Assembly: GCA_020881915.1 (NCBI GenBank)
Contig: JAJFPB010000001.1
Span: forward strand, 496,001 to 560,000
DNA length: 64,000 bases
Source of the DNA: Paramyrothecium sp. XJ0827
Lineage: Eukaryota > Ascomycota > Sordariomycetes > Hypocreales > Stachybotryaceae
Reading direction: 5' to 3'
Positions 34,301-45,190 of this stretch are shown piece after piece (the stretch's first letter is position 1; each line of letters begins with the position of its first letter). The notes beneath the pieces are model-generated. The model was not told the origin of the DNA, did no database searches, and was given only the letters and a program-made list of their open reading frames with translations. The translations under genes were made by a program, and so were the position numbers.

Positions 34301-36093
34301 AGTAAGGACTGGTGATGATGTTGACACCGCCTGCTACAGCCATGGAACATTCGCCGTTTATCAAGGCCTATGTTAATCACATCGGTCAGCTAAATGATCT
34401 GATTTATAAGAGGAAGCGAAAAACTTACTTTGCTCGCAGTATGTATAGCAACAGCGGAAGACGAGCAAGCTGTATCGAAAGTGATTGAAGGACCGGTCCA
34501 ATTGAAGAAATGGCTCACGCGGCCACTCACAAAAGCTCGAAGGCTTCCAGTTGCTGAGAAGGCATTTGCGGCCTCAGATGCAATATTGTTATCATATTCC
34601 ACAGAGCCAACACCCAGATAGCACCCAACACTTGACTCCCGCTGACTTTCCGGATTACTACAGTAACCTGCCATTTCCAACGCCTCATAAGTAACTTGAA
34701 GCGCGAGCCTCTGCTGGGGATCCATGTTCTTTGCCTCTCTGCCTGAAACGCCGAAGAAACGATGATCAAACTTGTCATGATCATCGATAAAGCCTCCCCA
34801 TACTGACTTTAGCTTTGGCTCTCGAGAAAGATGATCTTTGTCGAAACGCGCCGAAGGTATTTCAGTTACTGCTATTTCTCCAAGATTTAACAATTCCCAA
34901 AGCTCTTTTGCGGATGCTGCTTTCGGAAAGCGGCATGATAAGCCAACTATTGCTATTTCCTCCGTAGCCTCATCATTGAAGGCTCCTTGAACATGGGAAT
35001 TCTGAGAAAAAAGAGTCCGTGGCACACATGTCTCCCGGCCAATTGACTTGAGGACAGTACTTTGGATGTCTAGATTTCCAATCGTATTTTTGACGGTCTG
35101 GAACCAGTGAGCTCTTTGACAAAGCATCGAATCAATGGCTATGTTATGTAGATATCCAGTACTAAGAATTTGAGCGTTGGCAGTAGAGCGCAATGGAAAG
35201 CGGATTGAATCCACATTCGGAAGAGTGACGCTTTCGTCGTGCTGACAGATCTGTTTCAACATCTCAGCAGCCTTCTTGTGCTTTGGATGATGATAATTGC
35301 CGTTGAGAGCCAGAACGGCGGTCTTAATGTCTTCAGATTGAAGCTGAGACAAAAATGCTCCCAGATCTTGCGAAGGTATTGTTACCGTAAATGTGTCGAT
35401 GTCACTAACACAGGAAACGTGAGCCTGTTCTCGTCAGCCATGAACCGGGATTATGGAATCAACCATAGCACCTACCTCCGGACATGAATCGAGACAGGCA
35501 TCGAGGTATACCTTGTCCGAAGCCGTTCTACATCTGACGGCGATTGCAACTGATGGACCTTGAGCCACTTGATGTAGATCATCATGGTCAATGATTGCTC
35601 CAATGCAAGCCGCCAGGCGCACGCTGTTCGTGACCATCTGCTGAAATTCCTCATCACTTTGAGCAGTCACAAGTATGGCAGCAAGGAAGAAGCCAATGCA
35701 GAGGCCCTGAATTCCTAAGAAATCTTCATCGATATCTTCGAGCCAAATATCTTCGTCTTTCCTCCCAGAAATCCATTCTGCAACTTGTGATACGACGGTG
35801 AGTGGAGCTAACTGGCAATTTGTTAACTTCTCCACATCTAGCGCTTCTTCGTGCTGTGCAAATCGTTGCAAGGCCTGTAATTGCGGTGACGCCATTCCTG
35901 CTACCCCTGCGATTGGCTTCAATAAAGCCGTCACTTCCGGCAGGCAGCTCAACGCTTGAGCCAGGAAATTGAGTCGGCTGTCATCTTGGATACTGCGCTG
36001 CAAATAACGCAACTGATCTGGTGTCCATCGGCAAATCTGTGGACCAATGAGGAGGACCTTCTTGCCCTGACTGCGATTATCGAGACTGGCCAT
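28322..36093 (-). CDS. non-reducing polyketide synthase, SAT-KS-AT-PT-ACP-CMeT-hydrolase/TE
   Basis: Six minus-strand exons (36093-35476, 35424-34429, 34367-33992, 33927-33191, 33137-29315, 29253-28322) encode 2493 residues, all junctions in frame. The domains are SAT (GLCIG, Cys132); KS (DTACSSS Cys526, HGTG His661, NIGH His700); AT (GHSFG Ser969); PT (RGHVVAG, His about 1281); one ACP (GVDSL, Ser about 1675); a C-methyltransferase (EIGAGTGG, about 1955); and a fused alpha/beta hydrolase (HGGGH oxyanion loop, GWSTGG with Ser2270). All catalytic residues are present. This order is that of synthases making C-methylated orsellinic-acid-type products such as 3,5-dimethylorsellinic or 5-methylorsellinic acid (AusA, MpaC). 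The C-terminal domain should release the acid by hydrolysis, unlike reductive-release enzymes. Product and methylation number cannot be read. No prenyltransferase, regulator or transporter adjoins it. Confidence 0.94.
31061..31105 (-). repeat. five 9-bp tandem units in the PKS PT-ACP linker
   Basis: Five consecutive copies of tgacaccgt (one with a single change) encode a VNG-repeat peptide on the minus strand ([16 protein letters not shown]) in the flexible linker between the PT and ACP domains. In-frame units allow length change without breaking the enzyme. Confidence 0.85.
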
Positions 36094-37257
36094 AGCATCT
36101 GGAGTCGGTACTGGAGAGATCGGTGTTGGGAGAACGCGAAGAAACCCCTCAGACTTGAAGGCAACCAGAGATTGGCCAATCGATTAGAGAAACGGAGACT
36201 TGAGAGATAAAGCGGGATTTTCGGAACTTTTTGAGAATTGGCTCCAATCAGCTGCATCAATCACAGCCGAGTCTCTGCAAGCAGGCAACTGTGGCTGTCG
36301 GATGGATCGGTGTTGGGTTGGGGTGAATGCATGAGCAGGTCAATTGGTACGTGCATTGCGTGTGTTGCATGTGCTTTATCTTCCAGCTGCTCGGCCCGGC
36401 CAAGAGACCGCTTTAATGGCTTGCCCAACCATGCAGCCGTGCCCAAGGCCATAGATCCCTGAGCCCACATATATCAAGATATCCGCTGCTGCCTTCACCC
36501 ACCCTCACCCTCCCTCACCGCTGTTTATCTCGTGGATTCCTGCGGCACAACACTAGTCCTGAGTCCGCCCAGCCCCCTTGTTTTAATGCTGGCAATTCTC
36601 TGATATGCCCCCCATTTCAGATAGCATGCCCGACCCAGGCAAGCGCCGCGGGCTTGAATGCTTGGCCATCTGTTTTAGAGGCAAACCACTAAAAGCGGGC
36701 CGGGAGTGAGACTCGTATCGACTAACGTCGATCCCCAATATTACGCCAAGTCCTCCATGTCCTCGGCTTCATTATGGTCCGACATTGGTCCTTCTCTTCC
36801 AAAATTGCGCAATTATTACTTGATGGAGAGTTCCATCCACAAACCGGGTTTCCGGGACCAGGGTTGCAATTTCAAGACATACATGTCGGAAACATCGAAT
36901 ATGATAGGTCACAAGCCGAAGCCAGTAAGAAAAAGAAATGTGGGTATCAAAATCCGAGACACTCGTGACAGCACTTCCCCACCTGGTCTCATCACTTGGC
37001 TTTCTCTATGACATGTCTTATTTTACGATTTCGAGGACATCTAGGTGCATGCTTTCGGGCATGACATTTCCCTTCCGTTACTTGAAATAGTTTGCGAACC
37101 CGGATACCTGGACCGGACGTTGGGCCAAGAGGGCTTTCCTGATGAAACCCCAAACTGGCATTGTTCCACGGCATTCCAAGTGCAGGGAAGGCATGCCTGA
37201 CCCCTGCAGCTATTGATTACATCAGGGATCAGCATAAAACCCTATTCGTCTTTGGAT
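36094..37257. other. PKS upstream region up to the transposon
   Basis: This holds the PKS promoter and non-coding sequence. A pyrimidine-rich ACCC/CTCACC stretch lies around 36495-36525. No gene is recognised, and no divergent partner gene is present. Confidence 0.5.
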
Positions 37258-37259
37258 TA

Positions 37260-37301
37260 ACGTACATGATAAGCGAGTCGGTCAGACAAGCGAGTCGGTC
37301 A
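37260..37301 (+). repeat. left terminal inverted repeat of the transposon
   Basis: 42 bp, exact reverse complement of 39077-39118, with an internal direct repeat of AAGCGAGTCGGTCA. Confidence 0.93.
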
Positions 37302-37357
37302 AAAATCCCTCATCCTACATCTCAATCAATTGATCAAATGATTCACCACAACTAGCC

Positions 37358-39012
37358 ATGTCAAACTTAATTCAAGAGGCTAATATTATTCTTGCACTTC
37401 AAGCCATTCAAAAGGACCCAAAATTAAGCCTGCGACGCGCTGCAAAGGCCTACCAGATTCCATATAGTACTCTGCTTGATCGTAAGCACGGCAGACAATC
37501 CCGACGCGATATTATGGCCAATTCGCGTAAACTATCTGATCTTGAGGAACAGACAATAGTTCAATATATTCTTGATCTAGATATGCGAGGGTTTTCTCCC
37601 CGGCTTTGTGGTGTTGAAGAAATGGCCAATCGACTGCTTGCTGAGCGCGAGATGCCTCCTGTTGGTCAACGCTGGGCTTCGAATTTTATTAGGCGGCAAC
37701 CAGAGCTCAAGACGCGTTTCTTTCGCAGATATGATTACCAGAGGGCCAAATGCGAAGATCCAATCGCAATAAACGCGTGGTTTTCGCTCGTGGAGAACAC
37801 AATCGCGAAGTACGGCATAAGACCAGATGATCAGTACAACTTTGATGAGACTGGCTTTATGATGGGCGTGATTATGAGCGGTATGGTTGTTACAGGCTCA
37901 GAAAGGCGTGCAAACCCTAATAAGGTTCAGCCCGGAAACCGTGAATGGGTCACAGTAATTGAATCGATCAATGCCGAAGGGTGGGCGCTGCCGCCGTTCA
38001 TCATCGTTGCAGGCCAATATCACCTCTCTAGCTGGTATCGCGAAAGCAACCTCCCGGCCGACTGGGCTTATTGCAACCACTAATAATGGCTGGACCGACA
38101 ACGAGACGGGCCTTGAGTGGCTAAAACACTTCAATCGGCATACTATCAAAAGATTAAATGGTGCCTATCGTCTCCTGATCCTTGACGGTCATGAGAGCCA
38201 CCATTCGGTTGCTTTTGAGGAATTCTGCAAGGAGAACAAGATCATTACGCTCTGTATGCCGCCCCATTCATCTCACCTACTCCAGCCGCTAGATGTGGGC
38301 TGCTTTGGGCCGCTTAAGAAGGCTTATGGTCGAGAAATAGAGCATTTGATCAAGTGCTCTATAACACACATTTCAAGACCGAGTTCTTTCCCGCCTTCCA
38401 CGCCGCACATCTAGCCACGATGACTAATAACAATATTCGGGGAGGGTTCAAAGGCGCCGGACTTGCTCCTTTAGATGCGAACTATGTGATCTCGAAGCTT
38501 GATATTCGGTTACGAACTCCAACGCCTATTATCGATGAGCCGGAGCTTCCTGCCCCTTGGACTTCAAGGACCCCAAAGACAGTCAGGGAAACTGAATCTC
38601 AATCTGAATACCTAAGAAGACGAATCAGAAGACATAAAAGTAGCTCCCCAGCATCAATTATTGATGCCTTGAATTCATTTTCTAAGAGTTTACTTGCAAA
38701 TCAGCATAAGATGGCACTACTAGAGGCTGAGAACCGCGATCTTCGAGAGGCAAATGAGATACTAAGCCGGCGCCGGAGGGAAAAAAGAAACGCCTACGGG
38801 ATGGAGGGACAATGACTGTAGGGGAAGGCCAGGCATCAATTGATCAAATAGATGTAGATACGCAGGTAGTGGCCGAATTGTCGAGGCGAGGTGGTCAAGG
38901 AAGGTCAGGGCAACCAACCCAACGGCGATGTGGTGTATGCGGCAAGCCCGGCCATAATGTACGAACATGTCAGGCAAAGATAGAGGTATCTGGGCAAGAG
39001 TATAGCGATTAG
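37358..39012 (+). pseudogene. pogo/Fot1-type transposase with three frameshifts
   Basis: The gene starts at the ATG at 37358. The first part has an HTH region (LSLRRAAKAYQIPYSTLLDR) followed by a CENP-B/Tc5-type DNA-binding domain with FSPRLCGVEEMANRLLAER. The DDE_1-type catalytic core shows YNFDETGF, then LLILDGHESH and LLQPLDVGCFGPL, so the three acidic residues are visible. One-base shifts are inferred near 38069 (core split just before the second Asp), near 38373 (before FFPAFHAAHL) and near 38795 (lysine-rich segment). A CCHC zinc knuckle (CGVCGKPGHNVRTC) lies at the very C-terminus. The lesions are indels, not the C-to-T changes expected from repeat-induced point mutation. Family members are about 550 residues; this locus spans the same length but is not translatable as one protein. 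Confidence 0.88.
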
Positions 39013-39076
39013 TTCTAATTGATCAAATGATCTGTGGTGTTTTAATTGAGGTTCCTGCCTTGAGGGTTGAGATTAG

Positions 39077-39118
39077 TGACCGACTCGCTTGTCTGACCGA
39101 CTCGCTTATCATGTACGT
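39077..39118 (-). repeat. right terminal inverted repeat of the transposon
   Basis: 42 bp, exact reverse complement of the left repeat at 37260-37301, ending GTACGT before the TA duplication. Confidence 0.93.
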
Positions 39119-39120
39119 TA

Positions 39121-39853
39121 TGCGAACCAAAGTTTATTAACAGCACCTCATGGCGGCGGCATTCAGACGTATGTCAGCACCAGGTCATAGCAGTGGATAC
39201 ATGATCAAACGAGTGACGATCATATGAGACCAGAACTGCTGTAGTTGGTGGCTCCCTTGTCGACAAGGGCAATTAGTTAGTTTTCTCTCTCATCCCTTGT
39301 TCAAGAATATTTGTTCACGAACTGTCATTCTTGGGTATGTTTTGGTATTCCAAGACGGTATGAATGGTCTCGAACAAATGACCAATCTGGATGAGATCAT
39401 CCGGGAGCTCAAAGCCATGCATAACGATCTGACGGACACGAAAACTCAACTCAATAATCACTTTTACTCGTTTACAGATGAACTTTAACCACAGAAATCA
39501 GTCATTCCCGTAATATTTGTCGCATCAACGAGTTTAAGCCGCATCTTCAAGCCATATACCGGAAAGTGCTGGGTATATTGAGTGCGCGCCAGCTCTCTTA
39601 ACAATCCAAGATACGCAACAAAGAATATGCATTAATCCGGTTTCTGATAATGCCGCACTCGAGCTGTCCGAATCAACAGTTAAATGAAGATCCTTCAAAT
39701 ATGTGGACCTATTATTCAGGTTGTTAATGATGAGCTTCGATTTGTTGATTTCACTGTCCGAGAATCCTGCCCAAGCAACAAACTTCGTTAGCTCCAGGGC
39801 CTCATCCATCATACAGGCCAACAGTCATAAATTAGGTAAGACGTGGGTGAAAT
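39121..39853. other. gene-free stretch right of the transposon
   Basis: A 63-codon frame (39297-39488) with coiled-coil-like sequence (LEQMTNLDEIIRELKAM) may be a leftover N-terminal piece of the following zinc-finger/ankyrin pseudogene, but no link is demonstrable. Otherwise nothing is recognised. Confidence 0.4.
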
Positions 39854-40989
39854 TTGACCCTTACTTATATCACAATCTCCAGTGCAACTTCAGGAGCAAT
39901 TCTATCGTTAGTTGCTAATTCAATAGCGATGCCATACCTCACCCGACATTACGGTTCTCCTTTACATGGGTGCAACTACCCATTCTGCCCTTGTGATCAG
40001 CAGGGGTACAAGCACTCGAGCGAGCGGGCTGGCCACCTGAAGAATCACGGAAAACCATGGAAATGTAGACTGCGCACTTGCGGCTTTTCTACCATTGGCT
40101 TCAGTTCAAAAAAGGCGCAAAATCAACACTGGGTAAGACGTCACTTGCCCCATGCGATGCAACTCAACACAGGCCCCGAGTATTTCGAAAACATGGATGC
40201 GACTGAGCTCCACCAAATGTTGTTTGGCCTCGTGATTGAGGATGATGCAAGGAACGGAAAACGTTTGTTTTAAGCGCCTGACGGCAAAGAGCCGAAAAAT
40301 GAGGTCATCGGGGCTGCTAAAGCCATGGCAGCTCAAGAGGGATCCCTGGAGACGAACGAACTTCTCGCTTCAGAGGGTGAAATTTATGCACCTTACGAAA
40401 ACACAACCCTGGGCCTTCGGACTGAGGAGGTCGACTTCGCTCAGTAAGACGTTCCGCAAGTCGACCCAACAAAGTCTTTGAGGGTCATGAAGAGTGCGCT
40501 TGGGACAGCATACGACGAAGTTCTCCAGCATTGGGAGGAATATGTTTTCAATCTAGGTGCGAAAGACAACCACATTTGTACGTCTCACAAGGATCCTCAC
40601 CCGATATTCTCCAGACAGGCGCTTCTCACTGCGGTTCAAGACGATGCCGTGAAAGAAGCAAGAGTAAAGCACATCTTAGAAAGGCTCACGAGTTTCAAGG
40701 CCGATTGCTTCGCGATCATATGAAGAAGGGCCTCCTCGGAGCCAACCTTGTGTCATTACAAAGTCTGGCTGCTCTGTTACCATCGACGAAGTCTCTGCTA
40801 AAGCTAGGAGCTCCAATAGACTACCCCGTCGGCTTTAAGAAAGCTGGTCTGATGGCACTGCACGCGGCGGCCCAGAAAACCACCCACGACGCTGCATTGC
40901 TTATGCAATATCTCCTTAACAAAGGTGCAAGAACTTGGCCTGGAAGGCGGGGCAGTTTGAGGAGCGAGACTGGAACCGCACAGAGTTAG
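39854..40989 (+). pseudogene. zinc-finger plus ankyrin-repeat protein, multiply disrupted
   Basis: Frame 2 begins with a degenerate C2H2-type pair: CNYPFCPCD ... RAGHLKNHGKPWKC, then CGFSTIGFSS ... HWVRRHL, a pattern seen in fungal zinc-finger/ankyrin proteins. An in-frame TAA at 40271-40273 follows, yet the same frame continues with plausible protein to another TAA at 40445-40447 and a third stop at 40721-40723. The downstream part then moves to frame 1, where an ankyrin-like repeat can be read (KLGAPIDY, LMALHAAAQKTTHDAALLMQYLLNKGA). No 31-60 bp intron removes these stops consistently. The gene is therefore read as decayed. Such proteins are often lineage-specific and of unknown role, so no function is assigned. 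Confidence 0.6.
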
Positions 40990-42587
40990 AAATGGGTAGG
41001 CTTGACGTGGAATGAGTTGGTAGCCCAATGCATCGCACACTTCCCGAACATCAAATAGCCTCCGAACTTAACATATGACATGATGATTAGCCTCTGTAAG
41101 AAGGAAATCTTACGAATTGTCCAAGAAGATGCAATCAGCGAAGCGCTTCTCGCAATGTCAGGACAGTTCGTACTTGATAGTTGAATGCATGATTTCAGCC
41201 ACCCTTAGAGCAAGATTAGGAAGCTGTGTTGTGTTGCTCTTCCAAACCTATGGGTATGCGAAACAAAGTAGCCGTGTTGCGGAAGATCGTTGGCTTAGCT
41301 TGCGGGTGCACGCTTTGGTAGTTGTAAATGAGCAGAAGGATGGTTTTATAGCCCGAGTCTTCTATGAATCTACTATGCCAAGCGCACAAATCAAATTCCA
41401 CTACCACCATTCTTTCGAGATCCAAGGATTTGTACATACACAAATCATGGAGTGAGATTCCATGCTTCTTTCCGACTAAGTTTCTCCGACTGTCCATAGG
41501 CTGTATAATCAATTCGACACCCTTAGGTCTGTTGGAAAAGTGGGCTGTGGTCCGTTAGCTGGAAGAATGGAAGAAGTAGGTAGCCATGAAACGGCCCGAT
41601 CTGCTGGTGCGCCGCGTGGGTATTTGTCTCGGATAACGTTAGGCCCTTGACTTTGTTCGAAACGCCACACCAGGTGTAGTGATTGTGAGTCTTAGTCAAG
41701 CACGAGTTGAGTAGCTTGAATTATTTTGTGCGTTATGTTGCAAATGTTTTGGCGTTCCGGTGGCCTGGTTTAGAGATGGAGGCCAATGCAGCACAATGCT
41801 GTGCTACGTTGTACGATGAGAAAAGACAATTCCATAATCTGGCACAATATTTTCTAGGTTGTTGGCCTAAATGCCCAGTATACTGTCTTGGCGTGATTGC
41901 TAGGAAGGTAAGGCCGCTCAAATAAATATAGGCTTCTCGTCTCAGGAAGATGCTAACATAACGTCAGCTTTGGTGATTCTTTACAATTGTGATGCTTTTA
42001 ACTCCGGTCACACTGTGCGCGGCGTCTTACGGTATGCTTCAATAATAGCAAGACGTTTTGCGTCATTCTGTGAGTTCTTTCTAGAACGTGGAATCAGATC
42101 GGCCATGTGAGTCTTCCACAACCCCGGAAAAACAAAGTTTGATCTTACACACGGTGAAACATTAGTGAAAGTAGAGGAAGATTGAAATATGAAACCTGGA
42201 ATACGTCACCTCCTTCAAAATTCTTCCGCCATCACAATCATCTTCCAACTTTTGGAAGACAGATGCCATTGAATGGATGTTTGAAATGTCTGGCCACTCA
42301 GTCACACTTGTTTCACCACATGGATGAGTGATTGTACAACATTGTACAAAACCCCCATCGTCATGCTACAAGCCACTTACACAATGGTCAGGGCCGCAAG
42401 GCAACATTCCGTACCAAGGCAGCATCCAAGCACTCGACACAGGTCTGGCTCCGGCTCAGAAAGCTTATAAACTCACAAACCTCGGGCAACTGTTGTCCTT
42501 CAAGCTCCGCCGCTTATCGAATAAGTTTACATAAACACTCAATCCTACTTACCATTCCAGCTTAATTGCACTTGCACCCTAGACATA
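40990..42587. other. 1.6-kb region without recognised genes
   Basis: A 112-codon frame at 41117-41455 has no motif and is not joined to anything. The final 130 bases contain the promoter of the next small secreted protein. Confidence 0.45.
42466..42471 (+). promoter_or_regulatory. TATA box of the small secreted protein gene
   Basis: TATAAA lies 122 bp upstream of the ATG at 42588, consistent with core-promoter spacing for a fungal gene. Confidence 0.4.
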
Positions 42588-43029
42588 ATGCGTTTCGCCG
42601 CCGCTGCAGTCGTTCTTACGAGCCTCATTGCAGGCATCCAAGCCGGGGTCTTGAAGAGTCACGTTCGAGCCGACTCTATTGGATCATTCGATGTCTTCAC
42701 AGACGAGTCCTGCGACGGGGATGGTGTGGCGGTCAAGGTCGCCAAGAAAGACTCGTCAGGAGATCTTGTTCCCGCACCTAGGGCCGTCAAATGCCGACTT
42801 CCTGACGAATGTACTCGTAAGTTCCACTGTCTCCGAGGGAGTGGTTTCTACGCTTCTTTCTCTGGAGTAGCCACCATCTGACAAAACCATGCATGTAGTG
42901 ATTATTTCAGTCGGGGATGACGAGTTTTTTCCGCCCCCCACTATCGTTAGTTCCTTCCAAAAGGATCAATGTGTTAAGTTGTCAGGCGGCGCTGGTGAAC
43001 GTCTGAAGTGGCGGGTTTCGTGCAACTAG
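42588..43029 (+). CDS. small secreted cysteine-containing protein
   Basis: Exons 42588-42816 and 42911-43029 give 115 residues; the intron has a GTAAGT donor and a TTTCAG acceptor, and splicing adds two further cysteines. Residues 1-19 (MRFAAAAVVLTSLIAGIQA) are a clear signal peptide. The mature protein of about 96 residues has five cysteines (DESC, VKC, DEC, DQC, VSC-N) and ends at SCN. Without splicing the frame ends in an unrelated tail, so the spliced form is preferred. No family was recognised. Size and secretion fit a candidate effector or wall/defence protein. It lies in a gene-poor zone next to a dead transposon. Confidence 0.7.
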
Positions 43030-44034
43030 CCATGTGACCGCACTGTGGCGTGGGATGACTTCGGGTCTCGGGAGAAAAGGCATGCTCGCTCATTTTAGTA
43101 TAAGGAAGCGCATCATTGGCGGTTAGACTTGGCCATATGTGCCGGCTGAGTGCCTTGTTCCCGAAAAGACAAATTGACTTGTTGACTGCCATATGATGAT
43201 CACTCTGGCCGAGCACAAGCGACTACTTCAAGCTGCCAACAAGCGAAGTTAGTATTGAATCCATAACACCTGGCTCACTACTGTACAGGAGCCCTACGGT
43301 GCAAGATGCCACTGTCTTTTCCCGGTTATTGCACATGAGATCTGGGTATTTTACATCCCTTGCGGGCATATTCTATTGTAACCGCACGAATGTCTCACCT
43401 TCTGGCTTGTAGGCTCTTCAATGAGTTATCAACCAGAGGTTACTGGACCAAAACCTGAAAGATCTTGAACACCATCGAAGAGGCTCACCTTTCCCGAGCT
43501 TCCTATCAACTGATATCCGCCCTCCCCCCCCCGTTTGTATAGCGTATGGTAGCAATAAGGAATTTTGGGATGAGAAATATACGCTGAGCGAAAGGCGTGT
43601 CCATCTCCCCAGTATTGCACCAAAAGTCAACTGATGTTTTCCACGATTACATTGAAGCTCAACGATAAGAAAGCCTTCAAGTTTTAGCGTCACTATTTTA
43701 TCGATAGTAGACACGAATACTGTGTGATTTGAGAGTTCTACTTGTGATCTGCGTGCATGTTTCATCAATAGATTCCCACTTTCATCGACATCCGATAGCC
43801 GACTGGCAGTGTTGGAAGAGGTACCTAAAGCCTCAAGGGGCCAAGCCGGCCAATCTCTTTCCCGAGGGCTTCAGGAACCTGAGAAGTGCAGTAAGTGAAG
43901 ATGAACCTCGAATCTAACCAAGCATCATTATGGTTTGACTTCCGAAATACAAAACACTTCAAGAAAAGAAGAGCTTATCAGGCATGCTTTTTCTAGAACT
44001 ACACTAGGACATGAACCACAGACGCATGGGCACA
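43030..44034. other. intergenic, nothing recognised
   Basis: About 1 kb with only antisense or short frames. A poly-C stretch (43525-43531) is the only notable composition. Confidence 0.45.
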
Positions 44035-45190
44035 CTATTCTTTCGCGTTGTCCCTCGGATACAGAAGCGAAAAATCGTCCAGGATGGCTTTTTGGAAATC
44101 CTCCTCGCCCATCTTGGAGGTCCAACCCAAGCTCGAAGCCAGCTTGGCAACAGTGAGAGATCTGGTAGCAAGGTCAGGTACGGCGTACAAACACGAGGAG
44201 TGCAAACTTACTGTGAAGCCAATCCAACTTCAGCTGTCAACAAATCGCCGCCTGTATACTTCATTGCTGCCTCTTCGAGACTGATCTGCTTCGGCTCATG
44301 GGTGGGCAGCTTACCCAGTTCAAGACCCGCTTTGGCAATGCCTTCGGCCAGTTGTTTCCACGAGTGCCTCAACGTGGCTGCGAAATAGATCCCCTTGCGT
44401 CCTGAGGGTAGGTCCTCGGCCCGAAGAACCTTTGCCAGCATAATCTCAAAGAGGTCGGCTAGATCGGCAATGTGAACATCATCCCAGAGGGCTGTGCCAT
44501 CCCCCACAAACTCGGCCTGTCCAAGGGCGACGGCGCCAGCGATCAACCAGGGGATGTGGGCCGACTTCTGATTAAAAAGCCCAGTGCCCCGCCCGTAAAT
44601 GCGAGGTGCTTTGACAATGTACGTCTCCACACCGTGTTTTTCGCCGCTCTCTACCACCTTGATGTCGGTCGCGCGTTGGGTGTATGAGTGAATGGACTCG
44701 CGGTACTTCATGTAGCTGTAGATGTCCTCATCGTCGGTGAAGTCCCGCGAGTTGATGAGTTGCTTCGTTATCGGGTAATCACCCAAGCTCGAGGTCCCAC
44801 TGAGGTGGAGAAACTGTCCCACTTTACCCGTTGTCTTTGCGCGGTCCGAAAGGCCAAGCACGAACGCCTCAACAGCACGAGAATTGGTAGAATCCGCAGT
44901 GTGTATGATAATGTCATGCTCGCTGGCCACGCGCCTGAGGAGGTCCGTATCGTTGAGGTCCTGGAAAAGGATGGGAGATAGGGATTTTGAAGCATAGGCT
45001 TCTGCATGCTCAGATTTCCGGACCAGGACGGAGATTTGGAGTCGTTGGATCTCCGAGCTCGAGGATGCGAGCATTTGAGTCAAGATGGTGCCACCACTGC
45101 AAGACGTTAGAGCGTCACCCCCACCTGGGATTTTGTTCCATCTTACACAAACCCAGTAGCACCAGTAAGAAGAAGCTTTCTGCTGGACAT
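44035..45190 (-). CDS. NAD(P)-dependent epimerase/reductase, extended SDR family
   Basis: Minus-strand exons 45190-45147, 45096-44212 and 44161-44035 encode 351 residues. The short first exon supplies KLLLTGATGFVGG across the first intron, giving the Rossmann TGxxGxxGG dinucleotide motif. Later landmarks are HLSGTSSLGD, a Tyr-containing KYRES segment near residue 143 standing near the usual YxxxK position, VKAPRIYGRGTGLF and DDVHIADLADLFEIML. These are features of NAD(P)-dependent epimerase/dehydratases and related reductases. Splicing of the third exon extends the C-terminus by about 40 residues (ending PRDNAKE) and is supported by a GTAAGT donor and CCAG acceptor. Substrate unknown. Similar enzymes occur in both primary and secondary metabolism; it lies 8 kb from the PKS and 5 kb from a P450. 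Confidence 0.85.

Larger units (their letters stand above)
37258..39120 (+). mobile_element. Fot1/pogo-type DNA transposon, complete ends, TA target duplication
   Basis: The 1,859-bp element (37260-39118) is bounded by perfect 42-bp terminal inverted repeats and flanked on both sides by TA (37258-37259 and 39119-39120), the Tc1/mariner-pogo target duplication. Each end begins ACGTACATGATAAGCGAGTC and holds two copies of AAGCGAGTCGGTCA separated by GAC. The size and single transposase gene fit Fot1-like elements. The transposase is broken by frameshifts, so this copy is non-autonomous, although its intact ends could be mobilised by an active relative. Confidence 0.93.

Noticed and set aside
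36706..37011. 101-codon plus-strand frame between the PKS and the transposon
   Set aside because: No start context, domain or splice evidence. Its translation shows no similarity to tailoring enzymes.
41117..41455. 112-codon plus-strand frame in the gene-poor zone
   Set aside because: No motif, no promoter or splice support, and it overlaps an equally long antisense frame.
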